Assembly (NCBI GenBank): GCA_009809945.1
Contig: WTPW01000618.1
Coordinates: 246,693-310,692 of the forward strand
Length of the DNA: 64,000 nucleotides
Direction: 5' to 3'
DNA from: Gigaspora margarita
Lineage: Eukaryota; Glomeromycota; Glomeromycetes; Diversisporales; Gigasporaceae
The notes beneath the pieces were generated by a model. That model worked only from the letters and a program-made list of their open reading frames with translations, had not been told where the DNA came from and searched no databases. Shown here in pieces: positions 24,566 to 36,039 of the stretch; the stretch's first letter is position 1; the number at the start of each line of letters is the position of its first letter. Both the position numbers and the translations under genes were made by a program.

Positions 24566-26195
24566 TAAGAAGCTTCCAGAAATCAGTTGTTTTCTGGGTG
24601 GGTGAGTGGATCAGCTGAAGTATCAGGTGTAATTCCAGCCAAAATTTCACAATTCCAGCCAAAGTTGCAAAATTATTTTTGACCAAAATTATAGATTAAT
24701 TTATAATATTTAATAATTAATAACTTTTGATCTACTGGACCAAATTTGATGATTTAACTACCAAAATGATTCTCTTAGTGAGAGAATTCTAACAAGCCCA
24801 AAATTATAAGAGAAGTAAGGGAGGACCCCAGACATCTCTCATATAGGTCATAACTGGATTTTGGCCAATTTTAATCTAATTTGCTAAAAATGACAAAATC
24901 TATTTACTTTAATAACTTCTAATCCAGTAATCAGAATTGAATAAACTTTTTTTTGTTAGATGCACCTCACTGAGAGCTTCATTTTAAAAGAAAGTTCATT
25001 CAAATTGAACCACTAGATGCCAAGATAACTTCTTAAATTTTAGGTATTTTTGCTGAAAAATTTCAAGTATAACCTCTATGCTAGATGTCTGGGGTCCTAG
25101 TAAGGGGTTCACATTTTATCACAACCTATATAAATATATAGTATAAATACTAATAGTATTTTTATTATAATAAAATTATTTATCCAAATAAGCTAAAATT
25201 TTTTGGATTAAGATTGATCTATATTATATTAAAATTTCAGCTAAATTGGATTAGTAGTTCTTGCAAAATTGCTTAAAAACTATATATAATTTTGTTAAAT
25301 TATTTTAGAGTAAAATTGGTTTTAACATAGTAAAGTCCAAATTTTACTAAGTAAATCGATTATGCCGCTTAAGTATACTTATTTGGGTGATCAAAATACA
25401 TATACTTTGAAAATTTTATCCAAATTGGAAAATTTTTTATTATTTAACTTTTAATTTTACATTCATCAAATATATTTTTTTAAAAAATTTTAATTTTTTT
25501 ATTGAATATATTTTTTTAAAAAATTTTAATTTTTTCATTAAACATAAAAATCAAAGGTCAATTATTAATAAATTTTTCGATACTAATAAAAATTTTAGAG
25601 TAAGTATATTTTGCTCTATTAAAAGTTTACTTAAGAGACTTTAATCAATTCATATAGTAAAATATTGACTTTACTATGTAGCAACTATTGTCGATTGTGC
25701 GGTAGCTTATTTTCAGGTCAAAAAGATTTTTAAGTTTTCTTAAATATTAAAATTTGATTAGTCAATAGTCTTATCCTAGGTGTATGACCTATATAAACCC
25801 TAATTATGTGATTTACTGCACTTCTCTAAAAATTTAATCACAGAATCCTGTAATCAGAATAGATTTGTATTATTATAAAAGTTCTATAATTTATTAAATA
25901 ATTATAAACCATTTTAGTAACACAAATTTATTCTGATTTTAGGATCCTGCGATTAGATTTTAACAATTTTTTTGCTTGCTAAAATTCTCTCATTAAGAGA
26001 ATCATTTTGGTAGTTAAATCATCAAATTTGGTCCAGTAGATCAAAAGTTATTTACTATTAAATATTATATCTAACTTTTTAATAATTATAAAATCTGATT
26101 GGCTAATTAGGGTATCAAGTGTGGGTGGGTGGGGTAGGCTTATAGTAAACAAAAATTAGCTAATTTCTGGAAGCTCCCTAACTATATATAGGTCA
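24566..26195. mobile_element. Long-TIR foldback element, ~1.6 kb
   Basis: The left arm (24570-24800) and the right arm (25960-26190) are inverted copies. The ends are AGCTTCCAGAAATCAG and AGCTTCCAGAAATTAG, and both arms include TTTTGATCTACTGGACCAAA and AATGATTCTCTTAGTGAGAG-type stretches. A hAT-like MITE lies just inside the left arm. A smaller inverted repeat, centred near 25900, surrounds AATCAGAATA. Confidence 0.75.
24822..25098. mobile_element. hAT-like MITE, 277 bp
   Basis: Ends AGGACCCCAGACATCTCTCA and, inverted, AGGACCCCAGACATCTAGCA. A perfect 8-bp duplication, AGTAAGGG, lies at 24814-24821 and 25099-25106. A second copy of the left end starts at about 63759. Confidence 0.88.
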
Positions 26196-26555
26196 TTTCA
26201 TCACTTCTGATATATCACATATTAATATAGCAAGTCAAAAATATTTATAAATTATATTTTATTTAATTATTTTTATTTTAAATTTCTTTTGGAAAAGCAT
26301 ATATTATAATATCAAATAATTTTTATTATTAATTTATATATTTATAAAATAATAGATAGTTTATATATTTATTAATTTTTAACTTTTTTTTTATTATAAA
26401 AACTATATTTTTTTATAAAAAAAATAATTCTAGTAATATTTTGTACATATTATAAAATTTTTATAAAGTATAAAAAATTTTTATTAATATGGTTTATAGG
26501 TTAAAAACTAGCAAATAAAATAAATATACTAATTTTTAGTATAATATATACTTGA
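26196..26555. other. AT-rich interval, no gene seen
   Basis: Very AT-rich; no coding block or repeat structure recognised. Confidence 0.45.
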
Positions 26556-26886
26556 GCATTTCTATTTGTACACAGTGTGTTTATACACAGTTACACAAAA
26601 TATAATAGAAAAATGCAAGCTGCAAATCAATTTTGTGCTACAAAAAACAAAATAAAATACTAAAATTTAATTATATCTTTAAACTTTGCTTATGAAACTT
26701 TATTTTAAAGATTAAGAAAAAATTTCTTGCAAAATTTTAGTATAAACTAAGCCTAACACATCCCAGGCCTTTACCCTAACCTAATATTAATTAAAATTTA
26801 ATTTTGTTTTTATCAAAATTGGTTTAATTTATGTTACACAAATAACAGTGTATAAACACAATGTGTGCAAAAAGTTATTTTCGTTA
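26556..26886. mobile_element. MITE with TTTGTACACAGTGTG ends
   Basis: The left end TTTGTACACAGTGTGTTTAT pairs with the inverted right end TTTGCACACATTGTGTTTAT. The interior holds the same core (TTCTTGCAAAATTTTAGTAT, then CCTTTACCCTAACC) found in MITEs with other ends at 7565, 27441, 35335 and 41822. Confidence 0.75.
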
Positions 26887-27100
26887 AGATAGTATTTTTA
26901 ATTACAAAATTCTATCTATAAAGTATCCGGATACTATCCGGATACTACCCTGATACCATCAGGATACAGAATTAAAAAAAGATCAGGATATCCGAATTTA
27001 TAAAAATGAAGACAAATGATCAAATAAGTATACGGATTGTATTCGGGTCCAATCACTATATAACAGAATTCTTATGGTAAAACATAATAGAAATATGACA
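26887..27100. other. Short interval with TCCGGATAC repeats
   Basis: At 26925-27060, ATCCGGATAC-type words repeat with degeneration, ending near TATTCGGGTCCAATCAC. There is no gene; it may be a degraded repeat. Confidence 0.4.
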
Positions 27101-27440
27101 ATCCCAATGAGAACTAACTTAAATAGCAAGTAAGTTCTGTAATAGAATTTTTTGAGTACAGTAAATCATGATAAAAATCGCAACAATACTAATACTAACG
27201 TAAACAAACACACCTTTAACTACATATCATAGTTTAGAATAGTGTGTAAGTTCTGTAACAAAATTATTTGCAGTAATTCACGGTAGAAAATCATGATAAT
27301 TTCAATGTCGCCAACTCATCTTAATCAGACATTGTAGTTAGTGCTCCAAATGTCGGGTTCGGGTTGTGAATTAACCCGACCCGACCCGACCCGACCCGAA
27401 TTTTTTATATACCGGTAGTCTTTTTTTTTTCTTTAGAATA

Positions 27441-27750
27441 GCGGTTATCATTTATCGCATTGTCTCCCCTGATCAATCGGGATGCAGGATCAGCTGTAAC
27501 GCGAAATCGAAACGAAACAACTTTTTTAAAAAAATCGTTTCTAACTTAAAAATTTTGCTATGAAACTACACTTTTTTTTTTAGCAAAAAAAATTCCTTGC
27601 GAAATTTTGGGTTAGAGGGTCTTCTAGTTATTGCATCTACCAAATGTTAATCCTAATCTTAACCCGACCGCTATTTGTTTTGTTTATGTAAAATCAAAAC
27701 TAACAAAATAATTGGTCGATCAGGAATGATGCGATAACAGATAATAATTT
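27441..27750. mobile_element. Nested MITE with TTATCGCAT ends
   Basis: The left region GGTTATCATTTATCGCATTG and the inverted right region CTGTTATCGCATCATTCCTG flank a core with CAGCTGTAACGCGAAATC and AATTCCTTGCGAAATTTTGG, the shared core family. Boundaries are approximate. Confidence 0.6.
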
Positions 27751-27837
27751 TTTTTTCACATCTAAGGTCACGCAATATTTTTTTCATTTTTTTATTCACA
27801 TCTAAGGATCTAAGGTCATGCAATTTTTTTTTTTTTT

Positions 27838-27965
27838 NNNNNNNNNNNNNNNNNNNNNNNNNNNNNNNNNNNNNNNNNNNNNNNNNNNNNNNNNNNNNNN
27901 NNNNNNNNNNNNNNNNNNNNNNNNNNNNNNNNNNNNNNNNNNNNNNNNNNNNNNNNNNNNNNNNN
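27838..27965. other. Assembly gap (128 N)
   Basis: A run of N within a poly-T/TTCACATCTAAGG repeat. The ORFs drawn across it are not real. Confidence 0.99.
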
Positions 27966-29035
27966 TTTTTTTTTTTTTATATTCACATCTAAATCACGCA
28001 AATTTTTTTTTTTATTCACATCTAAGGTCACGCATTTTTTGTCACGCAATTTTTTTTTTTTTTATTCACATCTAAGGCCAAAATTTTATTTTTTTAAAAA
28101 ACTTTAGCATGTTGGCCTTAAAAATTCGGGTGGGTTCGAGTCGGGTCGGGTCGGGTTGAAGTGCTAACCCGAAAGTTTTCAACCCGACCCGACCCGAAAT
28201 TTCGGGTCGGGTTCGGGTTGCCTATAATCCGACCCGAACCGACCCGTTCGGAGCACTAATTGTAGTTACTGGAATAACGAGTAAGTTCTATATCAAAATT
28301 ATTTACAGTAGCTCATAATAGGAATCATACCAATTTATGCAAATTAAACTCAAACTTAATTCATGGTATGGTCACAGTAATGGTGTAACAGAATTTTGCT
28401 TACAATAACTCACAATAAAATCATGATAATTCTAATGTAAACTCAATAAACAGAATAATGGGTAAATTCTATAACAGAATTTTTCAGTTACTACCGAATA
28501 AATCATTTTAATTTCAATGCAAATTAACACTCCTTAAAATTTTTTGTAATCACCAGAAAATCGAATAAGTTCCGTAACAAAATTATTTACAGTATCTGAT
28601 AAAAATCATGGAAATCCCAATGCGAACCAATTCAAATTTAATCATATTTATGTTTACTGAAATAGCAAACACTATAATAGTTTTTTTACTGTAATTCACA
28701 ATAAAAAATCATGATCATTCCAATGTAAGCCAACTCATTTTAAATTACATACTGTAATTACTGGAATTGAAAGTAAGTTCTGTACAAAATATTTACAATA
28801 ACTCATAATAGAAATTATGATAACTTCATTGCAAACTAACTCACCTTAACCATATTGTGGGCACTGGAATAGCAAGTAGATCTGTAACAGAATTTTTTTT
28901 AGTAACTCACTGGAATAATGAGTAAGCTTGTAACAGAATTTTTTACAGTAACTAACGATAGCAATCGTGGTTATTCCGATGCAAACAAACTTAACATTAA
29001 TCACACACAATAATCACCATATTGCAAGAATGATA

Positions 29036-29315
29036 GATAAAATAATATAATATAAATTCATTTAATGAGAGAAAATATGGAATAGTTAATTAGAAGTAAA
29101 ATAACTTATAAATCAGTAAATAAGGCAAGTTAGCTCACATAATTATGATAAAAAAGCTTGAAATAATAAAATTTTATACACAACCTGAAGTGTATAATGA
29201 CTTCGACAAAAAAATCTTACAAATATAACACTGCAAATAACAAAAAATGTGTAAAGACTACAAAATAACACCACACAATTTCTCATCATCATTACAACAT
29301 TAATACAAAGTTCTA
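29036..29315. other. AT-rich spacer, no gene seen
   Basis: Between the satellite and the next TA element. No recognisable feature. Confidence 0.4.
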
Positions 29316-29442
29316 CCGTATAACGAGAAATAACGCTCGTGGGCGTTATTTGAAAATTGAATCCTTCAAAAATAGTTCTTATGGTCTCAAATTAGCACCC
29401 ATTGGCGTTCCGAATTAACGTGCAGTAGTATAATCAGATATA

Positions 29443-29654
29443 CAGTAGACCTTCTATAAGAGCATCCTTTATAAGTGCACTTCACATGCGCTTTATTTCT
29501 ATAAGTGCACTTCACATACGCTTTCTTTCTATAAGTGCACATCATTTGATCGCCTAATGTAATGTAGCATTATACTGTATGTAGTTTACATTTCATAAGT
29601 GCACAATTTGTAAGTGTACTTTTCCTATTGCAAACATTTATGAAAGATTGACTG
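29443..29654. mobile_element. Pogo-like MITE, 212 bp
   Basis: Left end CAGTAGACCTTCTATAAGAG, inverted right end CAGTCAATCTTTCATAAATG, with TA on both sides (29441-29442, 29655-29656). The interior repeats CTATAAGTGCACTTCACATG. Partial relatives lie at about 29833, 32440-32670, 32765-32920 and 36750-36960. Confidence 0.8.
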
Positions 29655-29974
29655 TAATGGATTCAAAAAAAATAACCCTTATTTCGAAATAACGCACATG
29701 GGCATATTCAGAACAACGCGCAGGTCAATTAATTGAATCCTTCAAAATAGTTTACGTGGTCTCGAATTAATGCCCATGGGCGTTCCGAACTAACGCGCAG
29801 TAGCATATAATAATTGTTGAAAAATGATATACAGTCAAACTTCTATAAGAGCATCCTTTATACCGTAGAAGCGCGAAACAACGCTCGTGGGCGTTATATT
29901 GATAATCAATACCTTCAAAAATAGGGTTAAGTGTCTTGAATTAGCGTTCATGGGCGTTCCGAATTAACGCACAC

Positions 29975-32408
29975 CAAAGATAGCACCGAAACCTTTTTTG
30001 GCGATTCCGAAAGTTTCGGGTTTCGGATTATAGCTTCCGAAACCTTATCTGAAACTCGAAACCTCACCCGAAACCCGAAACCTCAACCGAAACCCCGAAA
30101 CTGCCAAAACATCAATAACCTATTTGTTTATTCTCTCCAAAGTTGGCGCCGAAACCTTTTTTTGCCAAATCCGAAAGCTTCGGGCTTCGGATTATAACTT
30201 CCGAAACCTTATCCGAAACTCGAAACCTCACCCGAAACCCGAAACCTCATTCGAACCGAAACCTCATCTGAACATCAAAACCTAGCCCAACTTCCATATA
30301 TATTGATTGCATTAATTTATTATATATCTCTTTCAATTATACATCCAATGCACTGATGTATGCTATGTATCTCTTCAATATACATTAATCGCACTGATGT
30401 ATGTTATAAAGAATTCAATAAAATTTAATGCATCCAACAATTTATTGCATGCGTGCAGTCCTTTTTGTTGTTATGATTCGCAAGTACAACACGAAAGGTA
30501 TAATTCCGAAGTTTATATTCTGACAACCAAGGTTGCTTTTGTAAGCATCAGTTTTTTTTCTTATTACGTAAAAACTGGGTACAATATCAAGTAATAACAA
30601 GTAATTAGTACTTCCATATCTACTAATGATAGAATTGATAAGTTACCGCAAAATTAATAAATTGTTGATATCAAAAGGCATAAAATACTTATCAATTCAT
30701 CTTTGTAATTTTTTCTATCGTCCTAGAATTTTGAAATCAGTTGTTTAACGGTATGATTAGTGTTTAGACCCGTCACCAACGGGTGACCCTCGGGCTGATC
30801 CGGGTAGACTAACGGGTATTCCCAGGCAATCGCTGATGTTTGTTTACATTGGGTAAAATAGGATGTGACAATCCTATTTTACCCGATGTAAATAAACATC
30901 AGCGATTGGCTGGGCATACCCGTTAGTCTACCCGGATCAGCCCGACGGGTCTGGCGGGTCTAAACACTAGGTATGATATTAAATAAGGTAGCTGCGCGAC
31001 GCTGTCACGCAAAACCAGGAACGGGAAAATTATTTAAGGATGTGTATAGTCTTGGTTATTAATATAGTAATTAGTTAGTTTGATATATACTATGAATATT
31101 GTTGTTTACTTATCATATGTTTATAATATACATATTTTTTTTGAATGAAACTTGTATTTTTTAGCATGTACGTACGTACATGCCTTGTTACAAATTTTTT
31201 TTTTTGTCAGTGACAGAGTTTACAGATCGAAAAGATAACTAATCAGGAATACGCAAAATTGTTTTTAAGAATTTTTTTTTCATAATTACATTTACGGATA
31301 TCATGTGCGAGCACGCACTGAGTCATTACGATTAACTAACATATATGAAAAAATCCTGTACGCATGCAAATTATTAGTGGAGCGTAGTCAAATACTCAAT
31401 AACCAATTTCAAAATATTAGATACGTTTATTTGAAAAAATTTTTCGTTACATAATTTATTATAAATTATTAACTATAGTCTATCTACTTCTTGATTTAAT
31501 TGATAACCAACGCGCATTATCAACGTATTACATAAATAATATAATATTATGACGCGGCATAAACAGTAAAGTAATATTATTAACATTTTTAACATTATTC
31601 TGCACCGTCATCTATTAAATCAATAATAAATTAAATGAAAACGTTTATTGCTTTATTATTATAAACAAAAATATTGATTGACTTTTCGCTACGTTAATGT
31701 AATCGTGGTACAATACACGTTAATGCAAATAGAAACGTCAATCACTAATTAACAAATGATTGCGCAAAACGTGACATGATCACACATTGGCTACGCTTAC
31801 ACTGGTCAAACTTTTCATAACACCAATCATTAAATACAAAAAACAAGTGGCTAAGCAACTAAAATTTACCACGATTTAGTCACAATGGTAACACTTTAAA
31901 TGGCTTATTCAATTAAAAGCAAACCCGAAATTATCCGAGTATACATATTTAGAAATCATAGCCAACTGTGGCAACCAACAAATGCAAGATTTTGTGGACG
32001 CACATCCTTGAACATTTTGGTGAACCATGCTCTCCGTTTTCACTTACGGAAAACTCCGTTCCTGGTAAATAAAGTTGACCAGCTTTAAAAAAAAAACCCC
32101 CTGAACAAACCGAGGCAGTGAAAAAAAAATTCTAAAAACATAATTAAAAAAACGATCTATATAATATTATAATTTATTCAAAATAATTTTACATTTTGGC
32201 TTCATTAAAAATAAGGCAACTTTATAATAAATTTACAAGCTTCAATATTATATTTTTGAGTTTCGGATTATAGGTTTGGGTTTCGGATTATAGTTTCGGG
32301 GTTTCGGGTTTCGGAATTTCGATTTTTTTAAAAAAAATCCGAAACTAGTTTCGGATTAGAACCGTTCGAAACTAGTTTCGGGTAGGTTGCGTTTCGACGC
32401 CATGTTTG
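29975..32408. mobile_element. hAT-like element, 2.4 kb
   Basis: Left end CAAAGATAGCACCGAAAC, inverted right end CAAACATGGCGTCGAAAC. A perfect 8-bp duplication, ACGCACAC, lies at 29967-29974 and 32409-32416. Subterminal DNA is a mosaic of CCGAAACC and TTTCGGATTATA repeats at both ends, in opposite orientation. About 2 kb of interior has no recognisable transposase; the 62-residue ORF at 31900-32088 has no identifiable motif. A palindromic hAT MITE is nested at 30758-30969. Confidence 0.85.
30758..30969. mobile_element. Palindromic hAT-like MITE, 212 bp
   Basis: A near-perfect palindrome from TAGTGTTTAGACCCG to CGGGTCTAAACACTA, with arms of about 100 bp (TACCCGTTAGTCTACCCG, AAACATCAGCGATTG) around GGATGTGACAATCC. 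A perfect 8-bp duplication, GGTATGAT, lies at 30750-30757 and 30970-30977. The close agreement of the arms suggests a young insertion. Confidence 0.93.
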
Positions 32409-32761
32409 ACGCACACCATAATGTAGCATATAGAAAAATGATATCCAATCGACCTCCCATAAGTGCATTCTTTATAAGTACGCTTCACATGCACTTTCTT
32501 CACATAAGTGCTATAAGTGCACTTCACATACTTTCTTTCTATAAGTGCACATCATTTGATCCACTAATGTAATGTAACATTATATATGTAGATTATTACA
32601 TTCCATAAGTGCGCATTACATAAGCGCACTTTTCCTAATTACATGTACTTATGGAAGATTGTCTGTATTGGATTCAAAAAAAATCAACCCTTATTTCGAA
32701 ATAACGCACATGGGTCAATTAATTAACACGCAGATGGGCGTTATTTCGCGCTTATACGGTA

Positions 32762-33030
32762 AGTGCACTTCACACGCACTTTCTATAAGTGACTTCGCAT
32801 ACACTTTCTTTCTATAAATGTACAACATTTTGATCCGATTAATGTAATATATTCCGCAAGTGCGCATTCCGTAAGTGCACTTTTCCTATTGCATACACTT
32901 ATGGAAGATTGACTGTAATGAATCCAAAAAAATAAAACTTTATTTCGAAATAACGCACATGGTCGAATCCAAAATAGCGCGCAGGTCAATCAATTAACGA
33001 GCAAATGACGTTATTACACGCTTATACATA
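32762..33030. repeat. Truncated copy of the TA-element/MITE mosaic
   Basis: Begins with AAGTGCACTTCACACGCACT, contains GGAAGATTGACTGTAATG and ends with GACGTTATTACACGCTTATA. It repeats the content of 32500-32760 with divergence. The 68-residue ORF at 32783-32989 is a shadow of this repeat. Confidence 0.6.
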
Positions 33031-33880
33031 TCTGTTTTGTAATATGAAATCGATAAAAGTTTGAGAATTGCAACTAAAACTACATTATATTTAATAAGTA
33101 CAGGTTAGTATACATTAATACAGTACGATACAGTTGCATCCTTTTTACTCCCTTTAGACAACTCAAGTGCCTAGTTGCCGATCAAAAAAAGTAAGCACAA
33201 ATCTATCAAAAATGTAACTTTTGCTACTCTGGTGCCTTTCGTACGTGTTCGGAACTATGTCGGGCTGATCCGGAATAGTCAAATTTGCATTCTCCGATTG
33301 TCTATTTCCTCTTCATTACCTGCGCAAATAAGTGAATAACATTCAAACCTGCCATTCAAACTTACATTCAACATATCATATAATTTCGCGGACATGCTTG
33401 TCCACGAAGTCATAGTGATAATAATTTATACGTATATGGAATAATTTTATTGGCTGATTGTTTTGTGTTGATTTCTTGGTAGATGTTCGGACGTCTGCCC
33501 TGGACTATCCGCTGTCCGTGTCCGTGTCCTATGACAACACTAGTTAAGAGATAGTATAAAGTCCGCAAGAATATTATATAAAAGCTTATGAATACTGTAT
33601 TGAAAGATGATTATCTAATATACAATTATCAGGGAAGCAATTGTTTCCTTGCCAATAGGATGTAGATGCTTATAAATTTACTATTGTCAGACAACTTATT
33701 ATCACATATCATACTGCATTCAAATAATTTAGTCTAAGTATATAAAATCATTAACTAATTTACTCAAATTTGTTAATTCGAGTTCCTGAATTTTGATTTG
33801 CAAATAAAATTTATATACTAAATTATTTTATAACATTAATTTATTAACTGTCTTAAGAAGAACAAATCAAGTAAACTACC
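33031..33880. other. Intergenic, downstream of fucosyltransferase
   Basis: Mixed-composition DNA without a coding block. At 33480-33543 a GC-rich tract ends GTCCTATGACAACACTA, which looks like a hAT-like right end (inverted: TAGTGTTGTCATAGGACA, as at 18422). I found no left partner. Confidence 0.45.
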
Positions 33881-33886
33881 TTTATT
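33881..33886 (-). terminator. Polyadenylation signal AATAAA
   Basis: On the minus strand AATAAA occurs about 17 bases past the fucosyltransferase stop codon. It is close to the stop but suitably placed for 3'-end formation in a compact fungal gene. Confidence 0.4.
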
Positions 33887-33902
33887 TCAGAAGCATGACT
33901 CT

Positions 33903-35144
33903 CTACAATACAACCCTTCCTTCTATAACCCTCAATCTAGCAACCTCTCTACAAATATTGCACTCCATATTATACATGCTCATATACGCCTTCTTCTCAA
34001 ATCCATCTGACCAATTCATCATAGTTCGCCATTGATGATATTCTAAATAAGCTGTCTTGTTTTCAACCAAGTATTTTAAATGATTCGCAAGATCTTCGAC
34101 ATTTGGATAATCTTCAATAAAAATAGCCGATTTAGGATGCGGTAAGTACGATCGAGTATTAGGTGCACCCCATACAATAGGCACTACTCCTAACTTAAAC
34201 GGATCCCAAAATTTTTCAGAAGAATAATCTAGCTCTTGTGAATTTTCAATAGACAGATAAAAAGGATATTTTTTAATAATACAATTCTTTGCATTAAAAT
34301 CTTCGTAATGGTCCGTGGTATTTTTCTCTAAAGCTTCACAATCAGGATGAATATTCCAATCAGTATTGTGGTGAACTATACCAAAGGATGCGACAGGAAT
34401 GTGAGCTTGAAGTTTTGAAACCCAATCTTTACGGAAATCAGTCCAGTGGGTAGCAATGAAGGAAACTATTGTTGAATTTTTATCGAGGTTTTCTATATTA
34501 AAAGGTTGTTTTGTACGCCATATGTTAGGATCTGATCGAATGTAACTTGTAGGCACTTCAGACTTTTCGTTATACGTTGATCGAAAATCAAATCCTTCTA
34601 TATCGTTACTGCACAGCGGACAAGTAATGTAAGGTTCTATTGTAAATTGTACAAACTTTTGTCCTTCCCATGATTTCTTCTCTGGCAGTATTTGCCGATC
34701 TACGCAAAATAAAGCATCAGCTGTCTTAAGCTCTTCAGACGGTAAATCGCCTAAGTCAGACATATTCCAAATACATGGTATATCACAATTCATTAAAGTT
34801 CTATCATGATTATATTTGAGGCGAAGTATATCCATTCGACCATACCATTGTCCCGATATTCCCGATATTAGATATATTTTTACTTTCTGATTTTTATTTA
34901 AATAGCCCGTTAAATAATGCCTTTGTTTCCATTCTAAAAGATTTGTAGGCTTGATTTTTAGTATATTTATCAGTTTCTCTGTGAGATTTGATTCGAATAC
35001 ATGCATTATTTTTGTGTCTTGTGTGTCTGTGTTTTCTATGTCATTGTTCAAGGTTATTATAACGAAAAATAAGATTATAATAAAACTTAGTGACCATAAT
35101 GTGTAAATAGGATATATTGTTGATTTTGTAGCGAATGACATCAT
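33903..35144 (-). CDS. GT10 alpha-1,3-fucosyltransferase-like type II membrane protein
   Basis: A 413-residue intronless ORF. After a short cytosolic tail, residues about 16-32 (LWSLSFIIILFFVIITL) form a signal anchor, expected for a Golgi type II glycosyltransferase. The stem and N-terminal acceptor-side domain run to about 215; FVQFTIEPY (164-172) fits the GT10 N-terminal domain. At 228-256, SFIATHWTDFRKDWVSKL to PVASFGI matches the R-x-x-(Y/W)V-x-x-L...G block. The GDP-fucose-binding motif is strong: KYPFYLSIENS (292-302), DYSSEKFWDPFKLGVVPIVW (306-325) and GAPNTRSYLP. The Cys pair C395/C398 near the C-terminus is usual for the family. Six N-glycosylation sequons lie at 53, 127, 223, 275, 362 and 377. 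Likely role: transfer of fucose from GDP-fucose to a glycan in the Golgi; acceptor unknown. The start is Met-Met; the second ATG is equally possible. It is surrounded by repeats but is unbroken. Confidence 0.92.
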   Translation of the reverse strand: MMSFATKSTIYPIYTLWSLSFIIILFFVIITLNNDIENTDTQDTKIMHVFESNLTEKLINILKIKPTNLLEWKQRHYLTGYLNKNQKVKIYLISGISGQWYGRMDILRLKYNHDRTLMNCDIPCIWNMSDLGDLPSEELKTADALFCVDRQILPEKKSWEGQKFVQFTIEPYITCPLCSNDIEGFDFRSTYNEKSEVPTSYIRSDPNIWRTKQPFNIENLDKNSTIVSFIATHWTDFRKDWVSKLQAHIPVASFGIVHHNTDWNIHPDCEALEKNTTDHYEDFNAKNCIIKKYPFYLSIENSQELDYSSEKFWDPFKLGVVPIVWGAPNTRSYLPHPKSAIFIEDYPNVEDLANHLKYLVENKTAYLEYHQWRTMMNWSDGFEKKAYMSMYNMECNICREVARLRVIEGRVVL

Positions 35145-35149
35145 GTGTA

Positions 35150-35188
35150 TTTATACATATTAAATAAATTAATGATGTATTTATATAA
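35150..35188 (-). promoter_or_regulatory. TATA-like promoter region of fucosyltransferase
   Basis: On the minus strand TATATAAATA (35179-35188) and TATGTATAAA (35150-35159) lie about 35 and 6 bases upstream of the ATG. The first could be a TATA box with a short leader. In AT-rich DNA such words are common, so the call is weak. Confidence 0.25.
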
Positions 35189-35334
35189 TTATTAATTTCT
35201 CGTAAACGACAATTTTATTAATTAGATACGTAAATAAACAGTGATATTGATTTCAGTTTATTTCGTATTGCAATGAAGGACTATTTATAATAGAGCCAAT
35301 AAATTTGCAATCATGGTTTCTATAACTTTATCTC

Positions 35335-35600
35335 ATAATACCAATCAATTTTAAGATCAGGCGTAACGCAAAATCAAAACCAAAATCCTTTTTTTAAGAA
35401 AATCGTCAATAACTCCAAATTTTGTCTATTAAACCTTTTCCTTCATTCTGACAAAAAAATTCCTTGCTAAATATTGATATAAACTAAGGCCTTATCAACC
35501 GTAGTCTCACATTAACATAACCTTAATCGTAAGATTTTACTTTTATAGAAAGGTTATTTTGTTAGTCATGTTACATCTGATCTTAGATACGGTTGCTTTT
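35335..35600. mobile_element. MITE-like repeat with AAGATCAGGnGTAAC ends
   Basis: Left CAATTTTAAGATCAGGCGTA; inverted right GTATCTAAGATCAGATGTAA. The interior carries the shared core (AATTCCTTGCTAAATATTGA, AAGGCCTTATCAACC). It sits about 200 bp upstream of the fucosyltransferase start and could affect its promoter. Confidence 0.6.
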
Positions 35601-36039
35601 AATCCTTTATAATATACCTAAATCGGAATCTTTTTATTGTCGATTTCATCATATTAATGATTGGAATGAAGCATTATTTTTGTATTGTCGATCACACCAT
35701 ATTAAAAATGATTTGAATGAAACAATTATGATCATAATTTTACTGATATAACAAGAAACGCGTCGAGAAAATGAAGTGAAATATGAGAAATATAATTAAT
35801 TTCGTGTATCAAAATATTAGGATAGAATTTAGTGTAGGTAGTTCTATACCAAATTAGTGCCAGTTTTTTTTTTTTAGTTGTTACTACTTATTACGGTAGA
35901 TGCATTAAAATGTTTCTCGTGTTTCTAATGAATTGTATTACTCAAGCGTATTCATCAAAAGTTACAAGGTTCGGGATTCTTAGATGAATTTTAAGGTCCT
36001 TCATTTAAAGATTCATGATTTTTTAATTCTTATAATTCA
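35601..36039. other. AT-rich interval, no gene seen
   Basis: No coding or repeat structure beyond AT-rich DNA. Confidence 0.4.

Larger units (their letters stand above)
27339..28258. mobile_element. hAT-like element, 920 bp, with CCCGA repeats
   Basis: Ends TAGTGCTCCAAATGTCGGG and, inverted, TAGTGCTCCGAACGGGTCGG. A perfect 8-bp duplication, ATTGTAGT, lies at 27331-27338 and 28259-28266. Subterminal regions are runs of CCCGACCCGA. The interior has a nested MITE (27441-27750), repeated TTCACATCTAAGGTCACGCA units and an assembly gap. Confidence 0.9.
27101..29035 (+). repeat. ~105-bp satellite-like tandem repeat, forward
   Basis: Degenerate units contain GTAAGTTCTGTAACAGAATT, a TTTACAGTAACTCA stretch, ATCATGATAATTCCAATGC and AAACCAACTCA, then begin again (starts near 27130, 27248, 28275, 28460, 28565, 28770, 28875, 28925). 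The array is interrupted by the hAT at 27339-28258. The same unit occurs inverted at 36040-36630 and, more decayed, at 43260-44080. Confidence 0.8.
29316..32759. mobile_element. Composite TA-type element (CCGTATAA ends)
   Basis: Left end CCGTATAACGAGAAATAACG after TA at 29314-29315; inverted right end CCGTATAAGCGCGAAATAAC before TA at 32760-32761. Inside are a second CCGTAGAAGCGCGAAACAAC start (29877), the MITE at 29443-29654, the hAT at 29975-32408 and repeated GTGGGCGTTATTT phrases. It may be two partly deleted copies rather than one element. Confidence 0.65.

Noticed and set aside
27816..28075. ORFs on both strands across the first gap
   Set aside because: Made mostly of N and poly-T; artefact of translating a gap.
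27360..28250. CCCGACCCGA runs as telomeric repeat
   Set aside because: They are subterminal repeats of a hAT with an 8-bp duplication and occur in both orientations, not a telomere.
33480..33543. hAT-like end TAGTGTTGTCATAGGACA (inverted)
   Set aside because: No matching left end or 8-bp duplication could be found, so not listed as an element.
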